Source: Leptospira semungkisensis (GTDB lineage: Bacteria; Spirochaetota; Leptospiria; Leptospirales; Leptospiraceae). From it: a stretch of DNA of 64,000 bases. Positions 8,366 through 16,802 of the stretch are shown piece by piece. The notes below the pieces were generated by a model. It worked only from the letters and a program-made list of their open reading frames with translations. It made no database searches and was not told the DNA's origin. The stretch spans positions 124,001 through 188,000 of the forward strand of contig NZ_RQEP01000012.1 of NCBI RefSeq assembly GCF_004770055.1. The letters run 5' to 3'. Within the stretch, counting starts at the first letter, position 1. Each line of letters starts with the position of its first letter. The translations under genes and the position numbers were made by a program.

Positions 8366-9042
8366 GGAAAAAACAAGAAGACTCGGACTATATCGCCTAT
8401 GGCGCCAATGGGCAGCCGTTTGAAATTTCCTATTGGGACGAAATATACGGAAGCGGAAAGGATGTAGATGCTTCCTTTAACGCCAAAGAACATGCAAAAT
8501 ATATAAAGTCCCTTTTTGATCTGATGCAGCTAGAGCCTAGGAGCATCGCCGATTTCGGATTCGGAAAAGGGTTATTATTGAAGGAATTTGTAAAGATATT
8601 CCAGCCGAATCGCATTTTTGCAGTAGATCCTTCCGAAGAGATGGTAGATGCGATTGCAAAGCAGAAATGGATCAGAGGATATAATCTTTCCTTTTTGCAT
8701 TCTACCATTCAGGATCTGGAACTAAAACATTTCAATTTTCCACCTTTCGATCTGGGCGTCTGCAATTCTGTAGTGCAGTACATTGAGGAAAAACAACTGC
8801 CTAAGGTCTTTGAAAAACTTCATAAACTAGTGAATTATCTCTATTTCACCGTTCCGACAAAGAACGACTATGATAGAATGAAGAAAGAGATCTATTTTAC
8901 CGATCCGTATGCCTACCAAAGATCCAAGAAATATTACGAAAAATTGATCAAACCTTATTTCAGAAGAGTCGCCTTCAATCTTCTCGAGAGTAGGATCGTG
9001 CAGGACAGTCAGTTCTGCGACGAGTTGTTTGTAGAAGAGTAA
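8362..9042 (+). CDS. SAM-dependent methyltransferase
   Basis: A 226-aa class I methyltransferase. Motif I is IADFGFGKGLL (about residues 61-71), followed by the acidic strand end IFAVDPSEEMVDAI and post-motif DLGVCNSVVQYIEE. The N-terminus contains YWDEIYGSGKD, common in small-molecule or lipid methyltransferases. It is translationally coupled (4-bp overlap) to the membrane protein at 7034, suggesting modification of a lipid or glycan handled by that protein; this is inference. Substrate unknown. Confidence 0.8.
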   Translation: MRKKQEDSDYIAYGANGQPFEISYWDEIYGSGKDVDASFNAKEHAKYIKSLFDLMQLEPRSIADFGFGKGLLLKEFVKIFQPNRIFAVDPSEEMVDAIAKQKWIRGYNLSFLHSTIQDLELKHFNFPPFDLGVCNSVVQYIEEKQLPKVFEKLHKLVNYLYFTVPTKNDYDRMKKEIYFTDPYAYQRSKKYYEKLIKPYFRRVAFNLLESRIVQDSQFCDELFVEE

Positions 9043-9104
9043 GGGCCTATTTTATTCGAACGAGTTCCTGAATTCTAACGGTGAAAGTTTCGTCTTTGTT
9101 TGCT

Positions 9105-10232
9105 CTATTTCACTTGCTCCCACCAGGATTCCGAGACGAAATTCTCTCCGGGTATTACCCATTGTCCTGGCTTAGGAGTGAGTAAACGAATTTGATTTTT
9201 TTCGGCTCCTTCTTTCGTTCTAAAGATAGGCTCATCCCAGGAATGGATCGCTAAATTGAATGTTGCCCAGTGGACGGGCAGCATGAATTGACCTTTTAAA
9301 TCTAGATGAGCCTGCAATGCTTGTTCCGGATTCATATGAATTCCTTCCCAAGTCCAATCATAAGCTCCGATCTTGATCGAGGTCAGATCGAAAGGACCAA
9401 GACGTTTTCCGATCTCTGCAAAATGAGGAGAGAAGCCGGAGTCACCGCTGTGATAAAATCGGTGCTTTGGACCGATGGCACTCCAAGAGGACCAAAGAGT
9501 GGATTTACGATTGAATAAACCTCTTCCCGAATAATGAACTGCCGGAGTGCAAACGATTTCGACATTCTTAGTATTCTCTTTTTGCCACCAGTCCAGTTCT
9601 ACGATCCGATCCAAAGGAATTCCCCAAGCCTCTAAATGAGCACCAACTCCCAGAGGAACAAAATACTTCGTGCCTTTTTTCGTTAAATGAAGAGCAACGT
9701 CCCTATCCAAATGATCATAATGATCGTGCGATATCACTACTGCGTCTATAGGAGGCAAATCGGCTAACGCAATCGGAGGTTGAAAGAACCTCTCCGGTCC
9801 TATGTCTTCGAAGGGCGAAACTTTTTGAGAAAGAACTGGATCCGTAAAAATGCGAACTCCATCTATTTCGACTAGAACGGAAGAATGGCCAAACCAGATT
9901 GCTCTTAAACCTGTGCTGAGGGGTTCAGAAAAATCTTTAAGATTAGGATGAAGAACTGGAATGGGAGAAGGGGGAGTCCTCTGTTCCGATCCGAATAATT
10001 GTCTGCGTAAGATATTTGAATAAGTGCCTGGAACTACATTCGGAACAAAAGGATCGTTTTCAAACTGTCCGTCCTTATACATTTTGGAAGTCTTCATTCT
10101 TTCCAATCGTGCTCCGCTTGGAGTTCCTCCGAAGGAGCTTAAACAAGCAGTTTGAGATAAAACGAGTAGGGTAATCAAAACTAAAAGGATGAGAGCGTAT
10201 TTTGTTAATTTACGAGATTTCCGAATGTACAT
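9105..10232 (-). CDS. Lipoprotein of the metallo-beta-lactamase fold, NAPE-PLD/UlaG-like
   Basis: A 375-aa hydrolase. The N-terminus is a lipoprotein signal: a hydrophobic run LILLVLITLLVL then LSQTAC, with Cys at about residue 29. The catalytic part has the beta-lactamase signature SHDHYDHLD (HxHxDH), preceded by AIWFGHSSVLVEIDG and GVRIFTDPVLS, and followed by HYSGRG and a YHSGDSGFS metal-bridging Asp. This arrangement is typical of NAPE-PLD-type phosphodiesterases and UlaG-like lactonases. Membrane-anchored location plus the fold suggest phospholipid phosphodiesterase activity, which is inferred. It stands alone, divergent from the haloalkane dehalogenase. Confidence 0.85.
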   Translation of the reverse strand: MYIRKSRKLTKYALILLVLITLLVLSQTACLSSFGGTPSGARLERMKTSKMYKDGQFENDPFVPNVVPGTYSNILRRQLFGSEQRTPPSPIPVLHPNLKDFSEPLSTGLRAIWFGHSSVLVEIDGVRIFTDPVLSQKVSPFEDIGPERFFQPPIALADLPPIDAVVISHDHYDHLDRDVALHLTKKGTKYFVPLGVGAHLEAWGIPLDRIVELDWWQKENTKNVEIVCTPAVHYSGRGLFNRKSTLWSSWSAIGPKHRFYHSGDSGFSPHFAEIGKRLGPFDLTSIKIGAYDWTWEGIHMNPEQALQAHLDLKGQFMLPVHWATFNLAIHSWDEPIFRTKEGAEKNQIRLLTPKPGQWVIPGENFVSESWWEQVK

Positions 10233-10312
10233 GAATTTTTCCTATATAGTCCTGCGATGGATCTAATTCGTTCCTATTTCTTTTTTCTTTATATCACAAA
10301 AAGAGGAACCAC

Positions 10313-10408
10313 ATGCAGAATTTTTTGAAGAAGTTTGACAAGGAACGAAAAGAAATCAGAATATTGCTCTCAAAATTCGAAACGATCTTAATTTATAAGT
10401 TGGGTTGA
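10313..10408 (+). CDS. Possible 31-aa small ORF upstream of the dehalogenase
   Basis: An ATG at 10313 with AGAGGA seven bases upstream opens a 31-codon frame starting MQNFLKKFDKERKEI and ending in TGA at 10406-10408, six bases before the next gene's start. The product would be a short amphipathic, basic helix. Good spacing and ribosome site support translation; composition is too short to judge. It may be a small protein, a leader peptide coupling translation into the dehalogenase, or chance. Confidence 0.35.
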   Translation: MQNFLKKFDKERKEIRILLSKFETILIYKLG

Positions 10409-10414
10409 TTTACT

Positions 10415-11317
10415 ATGCAAACTTTTTTAGAAACTCCTACAGGCTCTTTTGCGAATTTAACGGATTATCCTTTTTCTCCTAATTATATACAGTTGAAAGA
10501 ATTCAAAATGCATTATGTGGACGAAGGGCCTAAGGATGCGCAAGAAACAATCCTACTCTTGCACGGGGAACCGAGTTGGTCTTATCTATATAGAAAGATG
10601 GTCCCTCCTCTTGCAATGAAAGGTTACAGAGTTATTGCTCCGGATCTGATCGGTTTCGGAAAATCTGATAAACCAACGGATGCAAATATATTTACGTATG
10701 AGAATCATATAAACTGGTTGAAAGAGTTTATTGTCGCTCTCGATCTAAAACGGATCACTTTGTTCTGTCAGGATTGGGGAGGTCTACTCGGTCTTAGAGC
10801 AGTTGCAGACTTGGACTCTCGTTTTAGTAGGGTCTGTGCTTCCAACACTTTCTTGCCTACAGGAGATATTCCTCCTAAAGAAGGTTTTTTAAAGTGGCTG
10901 AGTTTTTCACAAGAGGTGAGTAAACTTCCGATTGGGAAGATCATTCAGAATGGATGTGTAACTAAATTGAGTGCAGAAGTGGTCAAAGCCTACGACTCTC
11001 CTTTTCCGGATGAGTCATACAAGGTTGCTGCTCGTAAATTCCCGACCCTGGTTCCGATCTCCTCCGACAATCCTGAATCGGAGAAGAACAGACAGGCTTG
11101 GCTCTTCTATAAAAACTGGAAGAAACCTTTTATCACAATGTTTAGTGATTCGGATCCCATTACGAAGGGAGGAGACATCTTTTTTAGGAGAATGATCCCT
11201 GGAGCAAAAGGACAAAAACATACAACCATCGAAGGTGCAGGTCATTTCTTACAAGAAGAGAAGGGGGAGCTCTTGGCGGATTTACTCTCTCAGTTCATTG
11301 AAAGCAACCCTTCTTGA
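10415..11317 (+). CDS. Haloalkane dehalogenase family alpha/beta hydrolase
   Basis: A 300-aa alpha/beta hydrolase that would cleave carbon-halogen bonds to an alcohol and halide. Visible: oxyanion-hole motif LLHGEPSWSYLYRKM, nucleophile elbow FCQDWGG with catalytic Asp followed by the halide-binding Trp, APDLIGFGKSDKP, and the catalytic His in IEGAGHFLQEE near the C-terminus. These match haloalkane dehalogenase subfamily I wording rather than epoxide hydrolases. Monocistronic or coupled to the small ORF just upstream. Natural substrate in this organism is unknown. Confidence 0.88.
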   Translation: MQTFLETPTGSFANLTDYPFSPNYIQLKEFKMHYVDEGPKDAQETILLLHGEPSWSYLYRKMVPPLAMKGYRVIAPDLIGFGKSDKPTDANIFTYENHINWLKEFIVALDLKRITLFCQDWGGLLGLRAVADLDSRFSRVCASNTFLPTGDIPPKEGFLKWLSFSQEVSKLPIGKIIQNGCVTKLSAEVVKAYDSPFPDESYKVAARKFPTLVPISSDNPESEKNRQAWLFYKNWKKPFITMFSDSDPITKGGDIFFRRMIPGAKGQKHTTIEGAGHFLQEEKGELLADLLSQFIESNPS

Positions 11318-11339
11318 AGTTACACTTTCAGTCCGTTTT

Positions 11340-12104
11340 TTATTCTACTTTTTGATTTATGGATTTCGAATATTCTAAAATGATCGAAAGGAAATTCGGA
11401 TTTTCTAAGAATTTCGCGAATATATCGAACTCTTTCTTTAGGTTTTCATAAAGATTTCCCATAAAGAAATTATTTGAGATCTCTTTTTCCGCTCGGATTA
11501 GATCGGTATTCCAACGGCACATCTTTTCTAGGACTTTTAGTCCATGATGTACGATATCTTCTCCAGTATATAGCTCGTCCACTATACCTAAGGAAACCGC
11601 ATCTTGTACTCGGATCGGATCTCCTAATAAGGTGAGAGACAATGCTTTTGTAGGTCCTACTTTTCTAGCCAAAGTGGTGATAAGGGGAGGGCCTCCAAAG
11701 CGGATTTCCGGTCTAAAAAGAAATGTTTTCTTTTCGGCAATAATATAATCTCCGCAGAGCGCCAGGTCGAAACCTCCAGCGGAACAAAATCCTTTCAGAA
11801 CGCTGATCACCGGTTTCGGATAAGAATATAGTTCATAATGATATTCTAAAATACGATGACGGAAAGAATCTAATTTGGTATCTATCACTTCCTGAAGATC
11901 ATAGCCACTACAGAAATTTTTGCCGTTAGCAGTAAGCAAAATACCTTTTACCGCAGGATCATTTTTAGAATCGGAAAAGATAGATTCGAGTTCGTCTCTG
12001 ATCTTGATGTTCAGCGCGTTGTTCATTTCCGGCCGATTCAAGGTCACAACAAGTAAGCCGTTTCTATTGTCCAAGAGTAGATGTTCAAAGCTCATAAGAG
12101 CCAA
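11340..12104 (-). CDS. Enoyl-CoA hydratase/isomerase (crotonase) family protein
   Basis: A 254-aa crotonase-fold protein. Seen: [10 protein letters not shown], the CoA/oxyanion stretch [10 protein letters not shown], and [15 protein letters not shown] followed by [11 protein letters not shown]. In classical hydratases two catalytic glutamates occupy GGGxEL and PEI; here the first reads GGFDL, so it is Asp, while the second Glu remains. This points to an isomerase, hydrolase or other crotonase reaction rather than standard beta-oxidation hydratase. It stands alone; the gene on its left is convergent and the one on its right divergent. Confidence 0.8.
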   Translation of the reverse strand: MALMSFEHLLLDNRNGLLVVTLNRPEMNNALNIKIRDELESIFSDSKNDPAVKGILLTANGKNFCSGYDLQEVIDTKLDSFRHRILEYHYELYSYPKPVISVLKGFCSAGGFDLALCGDYIIAEKKTFLFRPEIRFGGPPLITTLARKVGPTKALSLTLLGDPIRVQDAVSLGIVDELYTGEDIVHHGLKVLEKMCRWNTDLIRAEKEISNNFFMGNLYENLKKEFDIFAKFLENPNFLSIILEYSKSINQKVE

Positions 12105-12117
12105 ATTTTAATAAAGC

Positions 12118-13572
12118 TTGCATTCCTTTCTTCCACTTTCAGGATCGCATATTCAGAAATTTTCGGATCGGACTCGGGACTTGCTAGGTTTATTCGTAAT
12201 CTTATACATTTGTCTTACTATTCTCATTGGGGCCGTTGCTTCCAGATTCGTTAAAAGTTCCCAGGACTATGTCCTAGCGGGCAGAAGACTTCCTCTGCTT
12301 CTGGCATCTTCTGCATTATTTGCCACTTGGTTCGGTTCGGAAACCTTGATGGGAGCCTCCTCTAAATTTGTAGACGGAGGGATCTTGGCGGTCATCGAAG
12401 ATCCTTTCGGAGCTGCGTTGTGTTTGTTCTTGGTAGGGATCTTTTTTGCAAAGCCTCTATATCGAATGAACATACTTACCTTCGGAGATTTGTACAAGAA
12501 TAGATTCGGTCGTAAGGTGGAATTTCTTTCCGCGCTTTTTATGATCCCTTCTTATTTCGGATGGATTGCGGCCCAGTTAGTAGCTATGGGAATTGTGATC
12601 CATACGCTCTTTGGTTTTGATATCTATGTAGGGATCCTTCTCGCCTCCATCGTAGTATTAATATATACTTATATAGGTGGAATGTGGGCAATTTCGATCA
12701 CTGACTTCATGCAGACAATCCTGATCATAGTTGGCTTAGCAGTATTGGTTTGGGATCTGCAAGACAAGGCGGGAGGATTTCAAACTGTCCTCGCGACTGC
12801 GCAACCTGGCTTCTTCTCCTTCTTTCCGCCCATGAGAATGGATGCGATCCTGGCTTATATTGCGGCTTGGATGACGATAGGGCTTGGCTCTATTCCCCAG
12901 CAGGATATCTTTCAAAGGGTGATGTCCTCTAAGTCGGAAAAGGTTGCCGTGTATTCTTCTTTTCTGGGAGGAGGAATGTACTTAACGATCGCTTTCTTAC
13001 CCTTGCTTGCCGGATATTTTGCAAGAAGGGTGTATCCGGAAATTGCCGCCGGGGACAATCAGATGATCCTTCCGAACGTAGTATTAGTACATTCTACTTT
13101 ACTGATACAGATCCTATTTTTCGGTGCATTGCTTTCTGCGATCTTAAGCACAGCTTCCGGAGCAATTCTTGCACCGGCTTCGGTATTGGGAGAGAATTTG
13201 ATCCGGCCAGCGCTTAAGGATCCATCCGAAAAATTGCTTTTGAGAGTGATGAGGTTTTCCGTATTAATCGTAACGATCGTTTCTGTAGGAATGGCATTGA
13301 GCGAAACCAATATCTATCAACTCGTGGCGGACTCTTCTTCCATTAGCCTTGTGTCTTTATTTGTACCTTTGATTGCTGCTCTGTTTTGGAAGAAGGCAAA
13401 CGCGAGCGGGGCTGTATACGCAATGTTCTCCGGAATGATCGTTTGGTTGGTATTAAAATTTTTCGGGCCGGAATGGCTCCCGGCCACCATACCTGCGTTA
13501 GGCGTCAGCTTCTTGGGACAATATTTGGGGAGATTCTTTGCTTTTTCCTACTTGGAAGAAGGGTTAGGCTGA
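12118..13572 (+). CDS. Sodium/solute symporter (SSS family)
   Basis: A 484-aa transporter with about 13 membrane segments. Signatures are QDYVLAGRRLPLLLASSALFATWFG and the central YTYIGGMWAISITDFMQTILI, plus GLGSIPQQDIFQRVMS, all typical of the SSS (PutP/PanF) family. Substrate (amino acid, carboxylate or sugar) cannot be told. The start used is a TTG at 12118, only 13 bases from the divergent crotonase start; a slightly downstream start is possible. Its 3' end overlaps the convergent diguanylate cyclase gene by nine bases. Confidence 0.88.
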   Translation: MHSFLPLSGSHIQKFSDRTRDLLGLFVILYICLTILIGAVASRFVKSSQDYVLAGRRLPLLLASSALFATWFGSETLMGASSKFVDGGILAVIEDPFGAALCLFLVGIFFAKPLYRMNILTFGDLYKNRFGRKVEFLSALFMIPSYFGWIAAQLVAMGIVIHTLFGFDIYVGILLASIVVLIYTYIGGMWAISITDFMQTILIIVGLAVLVWDLQDKAGGFQTVLATAQPGFFSFFPPMRMDAILAYIAAWMTIGLGSIPQQDIFQRVMSSKSEKVAVYSSFLGGGMYLTIAFLPLLAGYFARRVYPEIAAGDNQMILPNVVLVHSTLLIQILFFGALLSAILSTASGAILAPASVLGENLIRPALKDPSEKLLLRVMRFSVLIVTIVSVGMALSETNIYQLVADSSSISLVSLFVPLIAALFWKKANASGAVYAMFSGMIVWLVLKFFGPEWLPATIPALGVSFLGQYLGRFFAFSYLEEGLG

Positions 13573-14679
13573 AACCCGATTTCTTCCTGCTGCCTTGGAC
13601 TCATATAGTTTTAAGTCGGCAGCCTTTAGGAAGTCTTCTGAGCTTTCGTCGGTCTCTCGAGTCGCGACTCCTATACTCACGGTGATCTTCCAAGGGATAT
13701 CGTCAAAGGTTTCGTTCTCGATCCTTGTTCGGATTCTTTCTGCAACGAATCTTGCGCCTTCTCGGTTGGTATTCGAAAGTACTACGCAGAATTCTTCCCC
13801 GCCATAACGAGCCGCTACATCACAATCCCGAACTAGACCGGATAAAAGACGACCTATACTTGCGAGAAGTTTATCTCCCGCTTGATGTCCTAAGGAATCA
13901 TTTGCCTTCTTGAAATGATCGAGATCTAAAAGTAGAACGGATAAAGGAAAATCATATCTTCTGGATGCAGAAAGGAGAGTATGGAGGGACTCCATTAAAT
14001 GTCTGCGATTGAATAGACCTGTTAAAGAATCCTTATGAGAAAGCTCTTTCAAGTTCCGATTAGATTCTTCTAATTGAAGTTGAAGTATATTGCCTTTAAG
14101 ACGAGCACTTTCTACACTGATCGCACCTCCTAAACTTGCTATAGAGAATGCAATGATCGGAGTGACTGTAGGTAGATTGAATTCATTCCCCAATACATAC
14201 ACGAATCCAATCACAAACCATGAAAAATTCAAAAGAACAATGAATGTATAAGTGAAGAGGCTAGCTCGAATAAATAGAGGCAGCATAAGAAGACCAAAAC
14301 AATAAGCAGAATAGTCTGTGATATGGGAGAAGTCGACCAAGGTGGTGGACGTTGTTGTCATCGTTAAAGCAATCACATAAGAAACAGTAGTGAAATGAGA
14401 CAGTTTCTTTCCCTGTAGATCCTTAAGGGCTAAAATTGCCAACATGAATCCAGAAATCAAAGCCGAGGATCCGAAGCACATTCCATACAAGAATTGAAGA
14501 TTAGGGACGGTTTGAGTGTCCGGTAAGAATAGATTTTGAAAGAGTAAGATAACAGAGATTAGTAGAATAAAAGAACTTAAAACCCTGATGGACTTATCGT
14601 TATCCAAGGACCTGAGTTTTCGAATTTCACCCGATTTCGAATAGGAAAAATCTTCCGCTATGAACTTTCTAATTTTCAT
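13564..14679 (-). CDS. Membrane-bound diguanylate cyclase (GGDEF)
   Basis: A 371-aa enzyme making cyclic di-GMP from two GTP. The N-terminal half (about 30-190) holds six or so hydrophobic segments; a short coiled coil follows, then the GGDEF domain from about residue 205: DSLTGLFNRRHL, LLDLDHFKKANDSLGHQAGD, and active site RYGGEEF. The inhibitory I-site RxxD is present as RDCD exactly five residues before GGEEF, so product inhibition is expected. Catalytic residues look intact. It is convergent with the symporter gene, ends overlapping by nine bases. Confidence 0.92.
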   Translation of the reverse strand: MKIRKFIAEDFSYSKSGEIRKLRSLDNDKSIRVLSSFILLISVILLFQNLFLPDTQTVPNLQFLYGMCFGSSALISGFMLAILALKDLQGKKLSHFTTVSYVIALTMTTTSTTLVDFSHITDYSAYCFGLLMLPLFIRASLFTYTFIVLLNFSWFVIGFVYVLGNEFNLPTVTPIIAFSIASLGGAISVESARLKGNILQLQLEESNRNLKELSHKDSLTGLFNRRHLMESLHTLLSASRRYDFPLSVLLLDLDHFKKANDSLGHQAGDKLLASIGRLLSGLVRDCDVAARYGGEEFCVVLSNTNREGARFVAERIRTRIENETFDDIPWKITVSIGVATRETDESSEDFLKAADLKLYESKAAGRNRVSA

Positions 14680-14986
14680 GTGAATAATCAGATAGACGGA
14701 AGGAAGATCTTTGTTTATACAGAACTCTCTTCGTAACCTCTTTGCAGAAAGCCTTAAAATTAGAAAATTATTTACTTCATATAAGAAAGAAAGGTGAGGC
14801 TTCCTTCGTCCCGCAAACTAACGAGCATCCATTGAGTCTCGAATGAGAAAGATCTTAGACTTAGTTCTAGATAAACCTTCGATCTTTGATTGAGTAAAAT
14901 CAATGCTGAAAGAAATTTACTAGATTGAAATGCAGCAAGATGAAAAAAGCCTCCCTTTCTACCTTACCTAAAAAAATCTGGTAAGC
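14680..14986. other. Divergent promoter region, no gene seen
   Basis: These 307 AT-rich bases separate the divergent diguanylate cyclase and MFS genes and should hold promoters for both. No clear -35/-10 pair, operator palindrome or small ORF with a ribosome site stands out. Confidence 0.4.
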
Positions 14987-16207
14987 ATGGAATCGGTCGC
15001 AACCGCAACTCGCTCAAAAACAGTAACTAACGAAATATTCTTAATCTTTCTTTTAGCAAGCATACAGTTCACAAACATCATGGACTTCATGATTATGTTT
15101 CCTCTTCAGGATTACTTCTTGAAGCAGTTTCATATTAATACTGCGATGTTCTCCTTAATTTTATCATCTTATTCTTTCGCGGCTGCGATCGCTGCGCTAG
15201 TTGGGGCTAACTTTATCGATCGCTTCAATCGTAAATCGGCTGCCATCTTTTTGTATTCCGGCTTCTTGATCGGAACGGCGCTTTGTGCCGTTGCGCATAC
15301 TTATAGTTTTCTTTTGATCGCTCGCGTCATTGCCGGAATTTTCGGTGGAATGATGAGCGGAATCGTTCTTTCTATCATAGGCGACGTGTTTCCTATTGAG
15401 AAAAGAGGGAAGGCAATGGGTGGAGTGATGGGAGCTTTCTCTGCTGCTTCGGTATTAGGAGTTCCTTCAGGGATACGCATCGCAATTCATTTCGGCTGGA
15501 ACTATACTTTTGGATTCATTGTAGCAATTGGAATTCCGATCTTAGCCTTTGCCATATTGTATTTACCTAGTTTGCCTTCTAAAATGGAGAAGACTCCAAT
15601 TGCCGACTTCAGTCAGTTGGGTAAGGTTCTGTCCGATCCGGCTCACCTGAGAGCTTTAGTCTTCTTTATGGCCGTGATCCTAGGGGGGTTCACTGTAGTA
15701 ACTTCGATCGCCGTTTATATGGAAAGGAATATGGGCTTCTCCAAGCATGATGTAAGCCGTATTTACGAAATCGGTGGGATATGTACGTTTGCTTCTTCTT
15801 GGTTAGTAGGTTTCCTATCTGATAAATTTGGAAAGCATAGGATCTTCATGTTCCTTGTCCTTCTTGCGATTTTACCGATTCTCTCGATCACTCATCTTCC
15901 TCAGGACTTGCCAGTGCCTTTGGCGCTCGTGGTGACCACCTTCTTCATGATCTTGGTTTCCGGTCGGGTGATTCCTGCAATGGCTTTGATGACTTCTTCC
16001 ATTCGACCTGAGATCCGTGGAAGCTTCATGTCCGTGAATTCCAGCATGCAAAGTGTTGCGACGGGCCTGGGAGCTTTGTTAGCCGGTGCTATACTAGTTC
16101 AGTTGCCAAATGGAACTTTCGAAAGATTTGATATTGTAGGATATCTTGCGGTTGGCTTTAATCTTCTCGCTCTTTATCTCTCCAGAAAAGTAAAAGTAGT
16201 CTCCTAA
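14987..16207 (+). CDS. MFS transporter, drug/arabinose-efflux type
   Basis: A 406-aa protein with 12 membrane segments. The N-terminal segment FTNIMDFMIMFPLQDYF and loop motif GANFIDRFNRKSAAIF (motif A) are typical of the DHA1/AraJ branch; a second motif A-like stretch GFLSDKFGKHR sits between helices 8 and 9. It likely exports small molecules by proton antiport, which is family inference. Start ATG 14987 has a weak GGTAAG upstream. Followed by the structured intergenic region at 16208-16802. Confidence 0.88.
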   Translation: MESVATATRSKTVTNEIFLIFLLASIQFTNIMDFMIMFPLQDYFLKQFHINTAMFSLILSSYSFAAAIAALVGANFIDRFNRKSAAIFLYSGFLIGTALCAVAHTYSFLLIARVIAGIFGGMMSGIVLSIIGDVFPIEKRGKAMGGVMGAFSAASVLGVPSGIRIAIHFGWNYTFGFIVAIGIPILAFAILYLPSLPSKMEKTPIADFSQLGKVLSDPAHLRALVFFMAVILGGFTVVTSIAVYMERNMGFSKHDVSRIYEIGGICTFASSWLVGFLSDKFGKHRIFMFLVLLAILPILSITHLPQDLPVPLALVVTTFFMILVSGRVIPAMALMTSSIRPEIRGSFMSVNSSMQSVATGLGALLAGAILVQLPNGTFERFDIVGYLAVGFNLLALYLSRKVKVVS

Positions 16208-16259
16208 ACTGCTGAGATCGAAAAGTCATTTTGAAATTCTAAAAAAATTCGGACATTTC

Positions 16260-16287
16260 TTGACTTTTTAATGTGACAGAATATGGT
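16260..16287 (+). promoter_or_regulatory. Sigma-70-like promoter of the putative RNA unit
   Basis: TTGACT at 16260-16265 and TATGGT at 16282-16287, separated by 16 bases, make a good housekeeping promoter. Transcription would begin near 16294, shortly before the Shine-Dalgarno of the 17-codon ORF. Confidence 0.55.
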
Positions 16288-16500
16288 CTGGCCACACGTA
16301 AAAGGAGGTGGTTTAGTTGAGTAGCGACAGTTGCAGCAAGAAAATGACCTGTGAGGTGGCTGAGCAATAGCCCAGACCCCTGCAAAAGGACCTTTCGGAC
16401 CCTATTGCAATACCATCAGACCACTGGCCTTTCTGAGTTCTGAAAATTGGTCACTTTCGGGCATTCGGCTTTGCTGGACGCAGACACTCAGAAGGTTTTA
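16288..16500 (+). ncRNA. Candidate structured RNA / attenuator-like transcript
   Basis: Several pairings can be drawn. GGCT...AGCC around 16357-16372 forms a small hairpin. GCAATAG (16364-16370) can instead pair with CTATTGC (16402-16408); this overlaps the first stem and the small ORF's stop codon, so the two folds exclude each other. A long stem pairs CCTTTCTGAGT plus TCTG (from 16428) with CAGA-C-ACTCAGAAGG (ending 16495) and is followed by TTTT, resembling a terminator. The unit therefore has a promoter, a translated-looking short ORF, switchable hairpins and an end. I do not recognise a known class (not RNase P, tmRNA, SRP RNA or a known riboswitch). Confidence 0.45.
16317..16370 (+). 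CDS. 17-codon ORF with a perfect Shine-Dalgarno
   Basis: TTG at 16317 opens a frame reading MSSDSCSKKMTCEVAEQ and stops at TAG 16368-16370. The upstream AAAGGAGGTG (16301-16310) is complementary to the 16S rRNA 3' end over ten bases, with an eight-base spacer from GGAGG. That is the strongest ribosome site noticed in this window. The peptide has two cysteines and no hydrophobic segment. It could be a leader peptide, a genuine microprotein, or the site could act as a ribosome-binding decoy within an RNA. Confidence 0.4.
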   Translation: MSSDSCSKKMTCEVAEQ

Positions 16501-16536
16501 ATTCCTGAATATCATAAGTTGGGAATATTCCTTTTC

Positions 16537-16552
16537 GTCGAAGTTACGACAA
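16537..16552 (-). repeat. Dispersed motif copy a (diverged)
   Basis: GTCGAAGTTACGACAA: a variant of the motif TTTGTAGTAWCTTCGACAA, minus orientation, with CGACAA in place of CTACAAA. Confidence 0.55.
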
Positions 16553-16577
16553 GATTCACTCCTATTTCTTTCCAGGT

Positions 16578-16599
16578 TGATCTCCAAATTGGGAGATCA
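16578..16599. repeat. Perfect 8-bp hairpin
   Basis: TGATCTCC (16578-16585), loop AAATTG, GGAGATCA (16592-16599). It lies just before motif copy b. It has no T-tract, so a terminator role is unlikely; a protein-binding dyad is possible. Confidence 0.5.
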
Positions 16600-16606
16600 T
16601 GATCAA

Positions 16607-16625
16607 TTTGTAGTAACTTCGACAA
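16607..16625 (+). repeat. Dispersed motif copy b
   Basis: TTTGTAGTAACTTCGACAA, plus orientation. With copy c it makes a perfect 18-bp inverted pair enclosing a 117-bp segment. Confidence 0.8.
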
Positions 16626-16705
16626 CCAAATCTCTAACTACTAGCTCTTCTCCTCCATCCAACTGCTCTCGTTATCCAACCGTTCAGCGGAAAGAGAGTG
16701 TTCCC

Positions 16706-16723
16706 TGTCGAAGTTACTACAAA
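16706..16723 (-). repeat. Dispersed motif copy c
   Basis: TGTCGAAGTTACTACAAA, the exact complement of 18 bases of copy b, facing it across about 80 bases. Confidence 0.8.
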
Positions 16724-16802
16724 CCCAATCTTCCGAACCAATATTACGTCTTGAAATTTACCCGCAAGGTCGAAGACTGGCCCGGCAGGGTTTTTGATCG
16801 GA

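Larger units (their letters stand above)
16208..16802 (+). other. Gene-poor interval with putative RNA unit and repeats
   Basis: These 595 bases hold no ordinary gene. From left to right: a promoter-like pair (16260-16287), a perfect Shine-Dalgarno with a 17-codon ORF (16301-16370), mutually exclusive hairpins and a terminator-like stem (16357-16500), then three copies of the dispersed motif (16537, 16607, 16706) and a perfect 8-bp hairpin (16578-16599). See separate entries. Confidence 0.6.

Noticed and set aside
16284..16423. TGGTCTG...CAGACCA as a closing stem of the RNA unit
   Set aside because: The left arm overlaps the predicted -10 box, so the transcript would not contain it; the match may be coincidental or act at DNA level.
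16607..16723. Insertion sequence or transposase remnant
   Set aside because: No transposase-like frame and no flanking duplication; only inverted motif copies are present.
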